64,000 bases of DNA from Bog-473 sp963828825 (GCA_963828825.1 CAWHGF010000002.1:1-64000), one strand, 5' to 3'. Positions 11,133 through 20,357 are shown, counted from the stretch's first letter. Numbers and translations are program-made. The notes: generated by a model from the letters alone, not told the origin.

Positions 11133-11660
11133 TCAGTCCTCTTCCTTCCCATTCAACGCGATCTTGCTGTTGGCCACAATGCCGGCGACGTCACGCAGGT
11201 GGTCCGCCATCGGGCCGCCGCCGAACTCCTCTTCGACGATGACGAGCACCGTGTCGTCCCCGGCCACGGTGCCCACGACTTCTTCCAGCCCGCTGCGATC
11301 GAGCGCCGACCCGACGACGTGCGCCGAGCCGGGCGGCGTGCGCAGCACCACGAGGTTCCCCGAGTGGGCCACCTCCACGACCCACTCGCCCAGGACACGG
11401 CGCAGGTGGTCCTCCGGCGCGATCTGGTGGACCGGCAGCTCGGGCAGCGCATAGGCAGTCTCGCCCCCGGGCAGGCGCACCTTCACCGCGCCCAGGTCGT
11501 CGAGGTCACGTGACACCGTCGTCTGGGTCGCTTCGATCCCCTGCTCGCCGAGCAGCGCCACGAGTTGCGTCTGGCTCGTCACCGGCTGGGACTCCAGCAA
11601 TTTGGTGATGCGGTGCTGGCGCTGGTTCTTGGTCAGCCGGCTCGGCGCCTGCCCGCTCAC
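11133..11660 (-). CDS. argR: Arginine repressor ArgR
   Basis: 175 residues from a GTG overlapping the argF stop (GTGA). The N-terminal winged helix-turn-helix at about residues 8-75 contains LTKNQRQHRITKLL and TQTTVSRDLDDLGAVKVR. The C-terminal oligomerisation and arginine-binding domain includes GSAHVVGSALDRSGLEEVVG and GDDTVLVIV. As a hexamer with arginine it should repress this operon; a candidate box lies on the argC promoter. A repressor gene inside the operon gives negative feedback. Confidence 0.95.
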   Translation of the reverse strand: MSGQAPSRLTKNQRQHRITKLLESQPVTSQTQLVALLGEQGIEATQTTVSRDLDDLGAVKVRLPGGETAYALPELPVHQIAPEDHLRRVLGEWVVEVAHSGNLVVLRTPPGSAHVVGSALDRSGLEEVVGTVAGDDTVLVIVEEEFGGGPMADHLRDVAGIVANSKIALNGKEED

Positions 11661-12583
11661 CCGGATCCCTCCACGACCCAGGCCAGGATCCCCCGCATGG
11701 CCGTGCGCCGGTGGGCCGCCTGGCGCCAGACCAGCGAGCGCGGGCCCTCGAGCACGCCGTCGGTGATCTCCTCGCCGCGGTGCGCCGGCAGGCAGTGCAG
11801 GACGATGGCGTCGGAGGCGGCCCGGTCGACCAGCTCCTCGTCGACGGTGAAGCCGTCGAAGGCGGCGAGGCGGGCCGCCCGCTCCTCCTCCTGGCCCATG
11901 CTCGTCCACACGTCCGTGTAGAGGACGGCGGCACCCTTGGCCGCCTGGCCAGGGTCGTCGGTCACCTGCACGCTCCCGCGCCGTCCCATGCGGTCGCCAA
12001 AGGCCTGCAGGTCGCCCAGCTCCTCGCCGGAGAACGTGTACCCGGCCGGGGTGGCGATGCGGACCTCCATGCCCTCGAGCAACCCAGCCTTGGCCAGCGA
12101 GCGCGCCATGTTGTTGGCATCGCCGACATAGGTGAGCGCCCGGCCGGCCAGCGGGCCCAGCGCCTCGCGCATGGTGAGCACGTCCGCCACCGCCTGGCAC
12201 GGGTGGGCGGTGTCGCACAGGAGGTTCACCACCGGGACGTCGAAGCCGCTCCGCTCCAGGGCGGCCGCCATGCGCACCAGCACGGAGTGGTCGAACACCC
12301 GCGCGCACAGGACGCGGTGGTAGCAGCCGAGCGTGCGGGCGACGTCCTCGACGGTCTCCCGCTCGTCGAGGCCGACCTCGGTCCCCTGGATGTAGACGGG
12401 GTGCCCGCCCAGGTCGACCACCGCCATCTCGGTGGAATTGCGGGTCCGCGCCGACGGCTTCTGGAAGAGGAGCGCCACGCCCTGGCCCGCCAGCGGCGCG
12501 TGGGCCGGCGGCTCGAGGGCCAGGGTGAGCACCCGCTCCCAGGCGTCCGGGTCCAGGTCGTCGACGTCGAAGAAGTTGCGCAT
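11657..12583 (-). CDS. argF: Ornithine carbamoyltransferase
   Basis: 308 residues, the usual length. It makes citrulline from ornithine and carbamoyl phosphate. The carbamoyl-phosphate motif FQKPSARTRNS is at about 40-50 (the S-x-R-T-R signature). DTAHPCQAVADVLT at about 125-138 has the HPCQ motif. HCLPAHRGEEI near residue 264 has the catalytic-type HCLP that binds ornithine. It is 12 nt downstream of argD and overlaps argR. It draws on the carbamoyl phosphate made by carAB at 46.5-51 kb. Confidence 0.96.
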   Translation of the reverse strand: MRNFFDVDDLDPDAWERVLTLALEPPAHAPLAGQGVALLFQKPSARTRNSTEMAVVDLGGHPVYIQGTEVGLDERETVEDVARTLGCYHRVLCARVFDHSVLVRMAAALERSGFDVPVVNLLCDTAHPCQAVADVLTMREALGPLAGRALTYVGDANNMARSLAKAGLLEGMEVRIATPAGYTFSGEELGDLQAFGDRMGRRGSVQVTDDPGQAAKGAAVLYTDVWTSMGQEEERAARLAAFDGFTVDEELVDRAASDAIVLHCLPAHRGEEITDGVLEGPRSLVWRQAAHRRTAMRGILAWVVEGSG

Positions 12584-12595
12584 GTGCCCCCTCCC

Positions 12596-13819
12596 CTACC
12601 GCGACCCGTCGGTCCCGGGCAGCGATGCGGTGATGGCTTGGCCGAGAACGCGCAGCGCCGCGTCGATCTCGTCGTCGCGCACCAGCAGGGGCGGGGCGAC
12701 GCGGACGGCATCGGCCCGGACCGGGTTGACCAGCAGGCCGTGCGGGAGCGCCCAGGCCGCGGTCTCCTTGGCCACCGGGGCCTCGAGTTGGGCGGCCAGC
12801 AACAGCCCCGCCCCGCGCACCGAGACGACGCCCGGCAGCGCGGCCAGCCCCCTGGCGAGCCGGACGCCGCCCTCCCGGGCGCGGCGGCAGACGTCCTCGG
12901 ACTCCATGACGGCCAGGGTGGCCTTGACGGCGGCCAGGGCCAGGGGCTGTCCCCCGAAGGTCGAACCGTGGTCGCCCGGGGCGAACGCCGCGGCGACCTC
13001 GGCCCGGGCCCAGCACGCCCCGACCGGCATGCCGTTGCCGAGCGCCTTGGCCATCGTCACCACATCGGGCTGGAGGCCCTGGGCCTGGAAGGCGAACCAG
13101 TGGCCCGTGCGCCCGAGGCCGGTCTGCACCTCGTCGAGCATGAGCAGCGCGTTGCGCTCGGTGCAGAGCGACCGCACGGCGCCCAGGTAGTCCGAGCTCG
13201 GGACCATGACGCCGCCCTCGCCCTGGAGCGGCTCCAGCAGCACGGCGGCGACCGTATCCGGGTCGAGCGCCTTGTCGAGGGCGGCGACGTCGTCGTAGGG
13301 CACGTGCACGAACCCCTCCGGGAGCGGGAGGAAGGGTGCCTGCTTCTCCGGCTGGCCGGTGGCGGTGAGGGTGGCCAGCGTGCGGCCGTGGAACGCGTTG
13401 TCGGCGCTGATCACCACGTGGCGGCCGGGCCCGGCCCAACGCCGCGCCAGCTTCAGTGCGCACTCGTTCGCCTCCGCCCCCGAGTTGGCGAAGAAGACCT
13501 GACCACCGGCCTGGCCGGTGCCCCCGTTGATCAGCCGGTCGATGGTGCGGGCGACCTCGGGGGCCAGCGTGTTCCCGTAGAGGTTCGACACGTGGCTGAG
13601 CGTGCGCGCCTGCTCGGCCACGGCATCGGCCACCGCCGGGTGGGCATGGCCGAGCGACACCACGGCCAGGCCGGTGATGAAGTCGAGGTACTCGGTGCCG
13701 TCGGCGTCGAAGAGCACGGCGCCCTGGCCGCGTACGAACGTGGCCGGCGGATCGGCGTAGGTGCGCATGAGGAAGGCGCGCTCGGACGGAGCGCCGGACA
13801 CGATGTTCGGATCGCTCAC
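12596..13819 (-). CDS. argD: Acetylornithine aminotransferase
   Basis: 407 residues, GTG start overlapping the argB stop. A class III PLP-dependent transaminase that converts N-acetylglutamate semialdehyde to N-acetylornithine. Seen: FFANSGAEANECALKLAR at about 105-122 (PLP phosphate pocket), MLDEVQTGLGRTGHWFAFQ at about 220-238 (Asp that binds the PLP nitrogen) and MAKALGNGMPVG, whose Lys should form the Schiff base. These enzymes may also act on succinyl-diaminopimelate. Confidence 0.95.
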   Translation of the reverse strand: MSDPNIVSGAPSERAFLMRTYADPPATFVRGQGAVLFDADGTEYLDFITGLAVVSLGHAHPAVADAVAEQARTLSHVSNLYGNTLAPEVARTIDRLINGGTGQAGGQVFFANSGAEANECALKLARRWAGPGRHVVISADNAFHGRTLATLTATGQPEKQAPFLPLPEGFVHVPYDDVAALDKALDPDTVAAVLLEPLQGEGGVMVPSSDYLGAVRSLCTERNALLMLDEVQTGLGRTGHWFAFQAQGLQPDVVTMAKALGNGMPVGACWARAEVAAAFAPGDHGSTFGGQPLALAAVKATLAVMESEDVCRRAREGGVRLARGLAALPGVVSVRGAGLLLAAQLEAPVAKETAAWALPHGLLVNPVRADAVRVAPPLLVRDDEIDAALRVLGQAITASLPGTDGSR

Positions 13820-14745
13820 GGGACCACCATGGTGCCGACACCCGAGTCCGTGAAGAGCTCGAGCAGCAACGCGTGCGGAACCCGTCCATCGAGGATGTGC
13901 GCCTGTCCTACCCCGGCGCGTACGGCGTCGGCGCAGGCCTCGACCTTGGGGATCATGCCGCCCCGCACTCCGCCGTCGCGGACGATCTCGTCGATCACGG
14001 CGGCCGACGCCTGGTGGATCACCGTCGTGGAGTCGTCGGCCACGACCCGCAGTCCCTCGATGTCGGTCAGGAAGATCAGCTTCTCTGCGTGCAACGCCTC
14101 GGCCAGCGCACCCGCCACCGTGTCGGCGTTGATGTTGTACGCCTGGCCGGACTCGTCGGCTCCGATCGTCGCCACGACGGGGATCAGCCCCTCGGCCAGC
14201 AGACGCTCGAGCATGGTGGGGTCGACGAGCGACACGTTGCCGACGAAGCCGAGGTCGGCGTGACGCGGAGCGGCCGTGATGAGGTTGGCATCCTCGCCCG
14301 ACATCCCGACCGCCAGCGGCCCGTGCACGTTGATGGCGGAGACGATGTCGCGGTTGACCTTGCCGACCAGCACCATGCGGGCGATGTCGAGCGTGTCGGC
14401 GTCCGTGACCCGGAGCCCATTGCGGAATTCCGTCTCCTTGCCGAGCCGCGTCATGAGCGCGCCGATCTGCGGGCCGCCCCCGTGTACGACGACGGGAAGC
14501 ATGCCCACGGCGCGCATGAGGACCACGTCCTCGGCAAAGGACGCCAGCGCGTCACCCGGGTCCTGCGCCTCGTCCCCCTCTGCCGCGTGCAGCGCGTTGC
14601 CGCCGTACTTGACGACGACGACCTTCTCCCAGAAGCGGCGGATGTAGGGCAGTGCCTCCACGAGGACCGACGCCGTCTTCGCCGCTGCCGCCTTCTGGGC
14701 ACGCGTGATCCTGGGCGGCACCGACGTCGCTTCGCGGGCCGTCAC
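13816..14745 (-). CDS. argB: N-acetylglutamate kinase
   Basis: 309 residues from a GTG overlapping the argJ stop (GTGA); longer upstream reading is shadow of argJ. It phosphorylates N-acetylglutamate. Seen: VVVKYGGNAL (Lys and Gly-rich ATP site), VVVHGGGPQIGALM, and GGVRGGMIPKVEAC near the C-terminus, which includes the ATP-binding Lys. The N-terminal extension of about 25 residues before the kinase fold is of the kind associated with arginine-inhibited hexameric forms; inhibition by arginine is therefore inferred. Confidence 0.95.
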   Translation of the reverse strand: MTAREATSVPPRITRAQKAAAAKTASVLVEALPYIRRFWEKVVVVKYGGNALHAAEGDEAQDPGDALASFAEDVVLMRAVGMLPVVVHGGGPQIGALMTRLGKETEFRNGLRVTDADTLDIARMVLVGKVNRDIVSAINVHGPLAVGMSGEDANLITAAPRHADLGFVGNVSLVDPTMLERLLAEGLIPVVATIGADESGQAYNINADTVAGALAEALHAEKLIFLTDIEGLRVVADDSTTVIHQASAAVIDEIVRDGGVRGGMIPKVEACADAVRAGVGQAHILDGRVPHALLLELFTDSGVGTMVVP

Positions 14746-15911
14746 GAGGTGGTCCGGTTCTCGTCGATGTAGCCGTAGCCGAGGTCGGTCCCGAGGACCA
14801 CGGCCTCCCCCGAACCGAGCCCGAGGTCGCACTCGAGCACGATGTGCCGACCCGCCATGTGGGCGGCTACCCCGGCGGCGTCATGGGGCACACCCACTCC
14901 GCCGGCGCACACCACGGTGGTGCCGTAGGCGAGCAACACCCGGTCGATGTCGAAGGGCGTCCCGGCCGAGCCGAGCTCGGAGATGATACGCCCCCAGTAG
15001 GGGTCCTCGCCGAAGAGCGAGCACTGCACGAGCATGGAGTCCGCCACCTTGCGCGCCGCGACGTGCGCCGCCTCGTCGCTCACCGCGCCCCGAACGTGCA
15101 CGTGCGCCACCTTGGTCGCCCCCTCCGCGTCGTCCACCATCTGCTCGGCCAGAGAGCAGCAGGCCTCGTAGAGGGCGGCGGTGAGGGCCGACGGTGACGG
15201 ACCGGCGCCCAGCCCGTTGGCCAGCACCAGCACCGTGTCGTTGGTGGAGGTACAGCCGTCCACCGTGATGGTGTTGAACGACGCCGCCACGGCCTCTCGG
15301 AGCGCGGCCTGTAACGTCGCAGGGTCGACGGCGGCGTCGGTCGTGCAGAGGGCGAGCATGGTGGCCATGTTCGGCGCCAGCATGGCCGCGCCCTTGGCCA
15401 TGCCACCCACGGTGAACCCGTCGCCGGCCACGACGACCTCCTTGGGCACGGTGTCGGTCGTCATGATGGCCTTGGCGGCCCCGGCCGCCGACTCCGCTCG
15501 GCCAGTGCGCGCCATCACGATCGGCTCGATCTCCGGGATGACGTGGTCGATGGGGAACGGGATCCCGATGAGGCCCGTCTGGCAGATCAGGATCTCCTCG
15601 GCTGTCGCGCCGATGTCACCGGCCACTGCGGTGCACAGTCGTTCGGCGGCCTCCCTCCCGGGGACCCCGGTCGCGGCGTTGGCGTTGCCCGAGGTCAGGA
15701 TCACGCCCGCGGCCCTGCCGCCCGTTGCGGCCAGGTTGGCCCGGCTCACCTGTACGGGCGCCGCGGCGGCCAGGTTCGTGGTGAACACGCCGGCGGCGGG
15801 AACGGCGCGGCCGTCGGCCGTGGCCACGACGGCGACGTCGTGCACCTTGCCGGCCTTGATCCCGGCATATCCGCCCACGGCGACGAAGCCCTGGGGCGCG
15901 TTGACGCTCAC
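14742..15911 (-). CDS. argJ: Glutamate N-acetyltransferase / ornithine acetyltransferase
   Basis: 389 residues from a GTG overlapping the argC stop. It recycles acetyl groups from N-acetylornithine to glutamate, so the pathway is the cyclic type and no argE is needed. The precursor cleaves itself before a Thr: NMATMLALCTTDA at about residues 178-190 contains the A-T junction, and that Thr becomes the nucleophile of the beta chain. ILTSGNANAATG and VDGCTSTNDTVLVLANG are further conserved blocks. It cannot be told whether it also uses acetyl-CoA. Confidence 0.95.
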   Translation of the reverse strand: MSVNAPQGFVAVGGYAGIKAGKVHDVAVVATADGRAVPAAGVFTTNLAAAAPVQVSRANLAATGGRAAGVILTSGNANAATGVPGREAAERLCTAVAGDIGATAEEILICQTGLIGIPFPIDHVIPEIEPIVMARTGRAESAAGAAKAIMTTDTVPKEVVVAGDGFTVGGMAKGAAMLAPNMATMLALCTTDAAVDPATLQAALREAVAASFNTITVDGCTSTNDTVLVLANGLGAGPSPSALTAALYEACCSLAEQMVDDAEGATKVAHVHVRGAVSDEAAHVAARKVADSMLVQCSLFGEDPYWGRIISELGSAGTPFDIDRVLLAYGTTVVCAGGVGVPHDAAGVAAHMAGRHIVLECDLGLGSGEAVVLGTDLGYGYIDENRTTS

Positions 15912-16927
15912 GGGTACATCCCGGCAATCGGCAGCCCGGTCGTCTCGGGCAGCCCGAGTGCGGCGTTGGCGCACTGGATCGCCTGCCCCGACGCGCCCTT
16001 CACGAGGTTGTCGAGGGCGCAGAGGGTGATGACCCAGCCGGTGCGGGCGTCGACTCGGGCGGTCACGTGGGCGGCGTTGGCGCCGGCCGTGGCCTTCGTC
16101 GAAGGCGGGTCGTTGGTCACGACGACGAACGGCTCGGAGTCGTAGGCATCGTGCAGAGTGGCCATGACCGTTTCGGTCGTCGGGCTCGTGCCCTCGGCGG
16201 GCCGGGCATAACAGGTGGCCAAGATGCCGCGCACCATCGGTGCCAGATGCGGCGTGAAGAGCACCTCGGCGCCGAGGATCTGCTCCATCTCGGGTGTGTG
16301 GCGGTGAGTCAGCAGGCCATAGGCCGTGAAGTCCTCGTCGACCGACCCGAAGTGCAGGGAGTCCTTCAGCCCGCGGCCGGCGCCCGACACGCCGGACGCG
16401 GCGTCCACGACGATGCCGGTCGGCTCCACCAGGCCCGCTCGTACCAGGGGGGCGAGGGCCAGGCCGGCCGAGGTCGGGTAGCAACCCGCTGCCGCCACCA
16501 GGGTCGCGCCGGCCAGCCCTTCGCGAAAGAGCTCGGGCAGGCCGTAGACGGCCTCGTCCAGCAGCTCCGGCGCGCCGTGCTCCTCGCCGTACCAGCGCGG
16601 GTAGAGCGCCTCATCCTTCAGCCGGAAATCGGCGGCCAGGTCCACCACCACGCCGACCCGCGCCCGGAGCCCCGGGACGATCTGCTGGGACTCGCCGTGG
16701 GGCAGGCCGCAAAAGACGAGGTCCAGGCCGTCGAAGCGAGCGGGGTCGTTCTCCTCGTAGACCAGGCCGGGGTAGGCGCCAGCCAGCGACGGCGTATGGG
16801 TGCCCACCGTCTCACCGGCGTGGGAATGGGCTGAGGCGACGGCGACCTCGAATGCCGGATGCCCGGCCAGCAGGCGGAGAAGCTCCGCGCCGGTGTACCC
16901 CGACGCCCCCAAGATCCCTGCTTTCAT
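15908..16927 (-). CDS. argC: N-acetyl-gamma-glutamyl-phosphate reductase
   Basis: 339 residues, first gene of the operon. It reduces N-acetylglutamyl phosphate with NADPH. ATG at 16927 is chosen because MKAGILGASGYTGAELLRLL is the standard Rossmann start and a -10 hexamer ends 6 nt upstream. The catalytic Cys lies in ATLVAAAGCYPTSAGLAL at about 142-159. SGVSGAGRG is the substrate loop. All following arg genes overlap or are spaced by no more than 12 nt, so the eight genes are one transcript. Confidence 0.96.
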   Translation of the reverse strand: MKAGILGASGYTGAELLRLLAGHPAFEVAVASAHSHAGETVGTHTPSLAGAYPGLVYEENDPARFDGLDLVFCGLPHGESQQIVPGLRARVGVVVDLAADFRLKDEALYPRWYGEEHGAPELLDEAVYGLPELFREGLAGATLVAAAGCYPTSAGLALAPLVRAGLVEPTGIVVDAASGVSGAGRGLKDSLHFGSVDEDFTAYGLLTHRHTPEMEQILGAEVLFTPHLAPMVRGILATCYARPAEGTSPTTETVMATLHDAYDSEPFVVVTNDPPSTKATAGANAAHVTARVDARTGWVITLCALDNLVKGASGQAIQCANAALGLPETTGLPIAGMYP

Positions 16928-16933
16928 CGCATG

Positions 16934-16960
16934 AGTATACACCATCCTGCATATTCATGC
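16934..16960 (-). promoter_or_regulatory. argC promoter with candidate ArgR box
   Basis: On minus, -10 TATACT (16939-16934) lies 6 nt before the argC ATG, so the mRNA should start at or near the start codon. Just upstream, GCATGAATATGCA (16960-16948) is an imperfect palindrome. It contains the TGCATA-type half sites reported for actinobacterial ArgR. Its position in the -10/-35 spacer suits repression. No strong -35 was seen. Confidence 0.55.
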
Positions 16961-16981
16961 GATTGATGGATACCGCAGGGC

Positions 16982-18448
16982 TCACCCTACCCCGGCCTCC
17001 TCGGCGGCTTTCCTGGGGAGGAGCCACACGAGACCGAGGCAGGCGAAGGTGATCGTCCCGACGACCACCAGACTGGTCATGAAGGCGGAGTCGGCGCCGT
17101 GTGCAGCACGCTGAGAGAAGTAGATGGTGGTGACGACCGCACTGCCGATCGCGGTGGCGAGCTGCTGGACAGCACTCAGTGAGCCGCTGGCGCTGCCTGC
17201 TTCGTCCTGCGCGACGTCACCGATGGCGAAGTCGAAGATGCTGAAGAGGCACGTGCCCATTCCCGCGCCCATGACGAGGAACGACGGGGCGAGAAGCCAG
17301 ACGCTGACACCTGTGCCGTTCGCCGTGATCGTGACCCACAGCCCCACGACGCCGGCGAGCGTTGCGATGAGGCCGATGCACACCAGTCGGCGTCCGAGCA
17401 CCGGAATCAGCGGGCGGCCGACGAAGGACGATGCCATGATCCCGATCACCGCCGGTGCGAGTCCGATCGCGGCATGGGAAGGTGAGAGCCCCAGGGCGGT
17501 CTGCAGGAACAGGGAGCAGACGTAGAAGAGGCCGTTGATGGCGGCGATGTACGCCAGGCCCAGGATGAGACCGGACGTGAAGCCCTTGTTCTTCAACAGC
17601 GAGGGCTTGATCAGCGGGTTGGCCTCCGACCGCTGGCGGAGGAAGAACCCGCCGAACAGCAGGGCGCCGAATGCCATGCTCAGAATGGGAACCATGGTCC
17701 ATCCGTCGGTCGAACCCTCGATGAGGCCGTAAAGCAAGCCCAGCATCCCAGCGCCGAGCAATCCGGCCCCGAGCCCGTCGATGGGCGCATCACTCGAAGG
17801 GGGGACATGCGGAAGGACCCTCAGCGCGGCCAGGAAGCCGAACGTGCCGAGCACGATGTTGATCAGGAAGATCGGGCGCCACGTCAGCCCCTCGATGTCG
17901 GCCGAGATGATGAACCCGGCGACGATGGGCCCGGCGAGGGCAGCTCCTGCCATGACCGGCCCGAACACGGCGAACACGGTCGGCATCTGCTCCCGGGAGA
18001 GACTGGCGACCATGATGCTGAGGCCCTGGGGAATGAGCATGGCGCCGAACCCGCCTTGCACGAGCCGAAAGGCGATCAGCATGGTCGGGTCGACGGAGAG
18101 GCCACAGCCGAGAGAGGCAAGGGTGAAGCCTGCGATGCCGATGAGGAATACGCGGCGTTGTCCGTAGCGGTCACCGAGTCGCCCGCCGAGGACGAGCAGG
18201 ACGCCGAGGGCAAGTGCGTAGCTCGCGCCCAACCACTTGATCAGGGACTCACCGCCCCCGATTTCGCGCACGATCGTCGGCGCCGCGATGTTGCTGATCG
18301 TCGAGTCCATGAGGTCGAGGACGTCGGCGATGACGACGACGGCGAGCACGGCCTGGAGCCGCCGCCCCAGGCGGGCCGGATCTACCGCATCATCCGGGCC
18401 AGCATGACGTCCGCTGAGCACAGCCACGTCGGTGTTGGCTTCCGGCAT
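16982..18448 (-). CDS. MFS drug exporter, DHA2 (EmrB/QacA-like) family
   Basis: 488 residues, strongly hydrophobic, with repeated 20-residue membrane segments consistent with the 14-helix DHA2 class. Seen: DLMDSTISNIAAPTI in the first helix (DHA2 motif D1), GGRLGDRYGQRRVFLIG at about 88-104 (MFS motif A) and RLVQGGFGAMLIPQGLS (motif B). It probably exports a toxic organic compound with proton exchange. The divergent TetR gene, with palindromes in the shared 101-bp gap, probably controls it. The substrate is unknown. Confidence 0.9.
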   Translation of the reverse strand: MPEANTDVAVLSGRHAGPDDAVDPARLGRRLQAVLAVVVIADVLDLMDSTISNIAAPTIVREIGGGESLIKWLGASYALALGVLLVLGGRLGDRYGQRRVFLIGIAGFTLASLGCGLSVDPTMLIAFRLVQGGFGAMLIPQGLSIMVASLSREQMPTVFAVFGPVMAGAALAGPIVAGFIISADIEGLTWRPIFLINIVLGTFGFLAALRVLPHVPPSSDAPIDGLGAGLLGAGMLGLLYGLIEGSTDGWTMVPILSMAFGALLFGGFFLRQRSEANPLIKPSLLKNKGFTSGLILGLAYIAAINGLFYVCSLFLQTALGLSPSHAAIGLAPAVIGIMASSFVGRPLIPVLGRRLVCIGLIATLAGVVGLWVTITANGTGVSVWLLAPSFLVMGAGMGTCLFSIFDFAIGDVAQDEAGSASGSLSAVQQLATAIGSAVVTTIYFSQRAAHGADSAFMTSLVVVGTITFACLGLVWLLPRKAAEEAGVG

Positions 18449-18472
18449 GATCAGGTCTCCCGATGTAGATAC

Positions 18473-18528
18473 ACTGTTCGCAGTACCGAGTCACCCTAGC
18501 ACCTACTGAGCACGGTGTGTGCAGTAGG
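18473..18528. promoter_or_regulatory. Candidate TetR operators between exporter and regulator genes
   Basis: Two palindromes lie in the divergent gap. CCTACTGAGCAC and GTGTGCAGTAGG (18502-18528, 3-bp centre) form 12-bp arms with two mismatches. ACTGTTCGCAGT (18473-18484) repeats the same ACTG...CAGT halves. The shared half sites suggest one regulator binding both promoters. Confidence 0.55.
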
Positions 18529-18549
18529 AGGAGGAGATGATCGAGGGCC

Positions 18550-19305
18550 ATGGCTACGGAGGGCGCGCAGGACTACGAGGTGGTCTGGACCAGGCCGGAG
18601 AGGGCCGGCAAAGGTCCTGCCCCCTCGCACAGCCGGGAGGAGATCACCGCAGCGGCGATCGCCCTGGCGGATTCCGAGGGCATCGAGGCCGTCTCGATGC
18701 GCCGGGTGGCGGCGAAACTCGGGGCGGGAACGGGCACGCTCTACCGCTACCTCGCTCGCAAGGACGATCTGCTCGACCTCATGATCGATGCCGTCGAGGG
18801 CGAGGACGGCGGCCCTGCTCCGCTGAGCGGAGACTGGCGCCAGGACCTCGGCGCGTTCGCCCGTCGTGCCCGGTCGATCATCCATCGCCACCCGTGGGTC
18901 GCGGTGCTGGCTGCCGGGCGGCCCACCTTGGGCCCCAACGGGCTACGCCTCGCCGAACACACCCTCGACTCGATCGCCGGACTGGGGCTCACCATCGACG
19001 ACATGCTCATGAGTGTCGAGACCCTGCAAGCGTTCGTGCGCGGCTACACCCTGGGCGAGCTGGCGGAGCAAGAGGCAATCCGCCGCTCCGGGCTGGACCG
19101 TGAGCAGTGGATGGCCGCCCACGCCCCTTACCTGCAGCAGATCATCGCCGACGGCCAGCATCCGCTCGTGGCGCGGGTCGTGCTCGACGCCGAGGGTCCC
19201 CACGCCGATCCAGTCGACGAGCGCGGCTTCGAGCTCGGACTCGAGCGCATTCTGGACGGCCTGTCCGCCAACCTTCCCCCCACGCCGACGGCAGCGACGA
19301 GGTGA
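18550..19305 (+). CDS. TetR-family regulator of the adjacent exporter
   Basis: 251 residues. The N-terminal helix-turn-helix spans about 28-75: SREEITAAAIALADSEGIEA, then SMRRVAAKLGAGTGTLYRYL, a textbook TetR recognition helix. The C-terminal part (about 90-240) looks like the TetR_C ligand-binding fold seen in tetracycline-type regulators. It is divergent to the exporter with palindromes between, so it should repress the exporter until a ligand binds. An AGGAGGAGGAG run lies upstream. ATG at 18537 is nearer that run but opens a different frame with no sensible protein. Confidence 0.9.
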   Translation: MATEGAQDYEVVWTRPERAGKGPAPSHSREEITAAAIALADSEGIEAVSMRRVAAKLGAGTGTLYRYLARKDDLLDLMIDAVEGEDGGPAPLSGDWRQDLGAFARRARSIIHRHPWVAVLAAGRPTLGPNGLRLAEHTLDSIAGLGLTIDDMLMSVETLQAFVRGYTLGELAEQEAIRRSGLDREQWMAAHAPYLQQIIADGQHPLVARVVLDAEGPHADPVDERGFELGLERILDGLSANLPPTPTAATR

Positions 19306-19334
19306 GCGGGGGGCGCAGGGGCCAGGCGGGAGGG

Positions 19335-20357
19335 TCAGGCGCCGACCAGCCGCTTCTGCCAGAACATCCCCTCGGCGACGATCTCGAATCCCAGCATGTC
19401 GTTCACGGCGATCATGGGCGCGTTCGTCGCCGCGTTGCCCGTCACGATGAGGCGCACCGCCGGGGCGCGCGCCGCCAGGAACTCGAGGTTGGCTATCTTC
19501 ACCGCGAGCCCGAGCCGATGGCCCCGGTGGGCGCGATCCACGACGGTGATCGCCTGCCACGCCTGGGCCGGTGAGTGGGGGGAGACCAGAAGCTCGCTCG
19601 TCGCCACCAGTCGTCCCGACGGGACGTGCTGCGTGACCGCGACGTACGTGGACACGCCCCGGGCCACGCGGATGTCGTCGCTCTCGCGCAGGCGTCGCTC
19701 GTCCCAGAGCTCCTCCTCGCGGGCGGAGTCCCCGGCCGGCTCGTCGGTCGACATGCGCCGCAGCAGCTCGCAGTGGTCCTCCATGAACTCCTCCGGCCAC
19801 GGGGCGTCGAAGGTGAACGTGCGGTAGTCCGCCGCATCGCGCGCGCCGGCCACCACACCACGCAGCTCGTCCAGCCGCGCGGTGTCCACCGGGACCCTGA
19901 GATGCCGGGTGTTCCCTCCGAGGGTGGGCACGAACCCGACCTTCGGCGCGAACGCGCGGGAGGGGTGGTCCGCGGCGATGGCCACCGGCACGTCCACGAT
20001 GGAGTTGAGGACCTCCCGGCCATCGGCGGCGGCCCCCTCGCCCATGCCCGCGACGAGCGCGGTCCCGACGCCCTGCCGGCGAGAGGACGGGTGCACGGCG
20101 ACCGTGACCTCGACGGCGTGCAGGTTGTCGACCAGTGAGCGCTCCATCAGGCCGATGCCGAGGATGGGCCCGCCCGGGTCCCGGGCGGCCAGAAGCTCGA
20201 AGCTCTTGCTGGTGCCACGGAACTGGGCGTAGGCGCGGATGTCGCGGCGTGAGAAGCCCTCGAGGTCGGGCCACATGTCCTTGTCCGACGCACGCAGGAC
20301 GTCGGCCGACTCGGCCAGTCCTGCCTCGTCGTCGGGCTCGATCCGGCGCACCTCCAC
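19335..20357 (-). CDS. GNAT acetyltransferase with two GNAT domains
   Basis: 340 residues, GTG start. The first GNAT fold spans about 1-160. Its acetyl-CoA loop is HPSSRRQGVGTALVAGM near 89-105 (R/Q-x-x-G-x-G/A). The second fold covers about 190-340 and has RAHRGHRLGLAVKIANL near 270, a more degenerate loop. Tandem GNAT proteins of this kind occur in actinomycetes; mycothiol synthase is one, but signature residues for MshD were not established. Substrate unknown. It ends 30 bp from the convergent TetR gene. Confidence 0.82.
   Translation of the reverse strand: MEVRRIEPDDEAGLAESADVLRASDKDMWPDLEGFSRRDIRAYAQFRGTSKSFELLAARDPGGPILGIGLMERSLVDNLHAVEVTVAVHPSSRRQGVGTALVAGMGEGAAADGREVLNSIVDVPVAIAADHPSRAFAPKVGFVPTLGGNTRHLRVPVDTARLDELRGVVAGARDAADYRTFTFDAPWPEEFMEDHCELLRRMSTDEPAGDSAREEELWDERRLRESDDIRVARGVSTYVAVTQHVPSGRLVATSELLVSPHSPAQAWQAITVVDRAHRGHRLGLAVKIANLEFLAARAPAVRLIVTGNAATNAPMIAVNDMLGFEIVAEGMFWQKRLVGA

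Noticed and set aside
9865..14772. Long plus-strand open frames opposite the arg genes
   Set aside because: All are antisense to clear arg genes and read as low-complexity Arg/Gly/Pro sequence.
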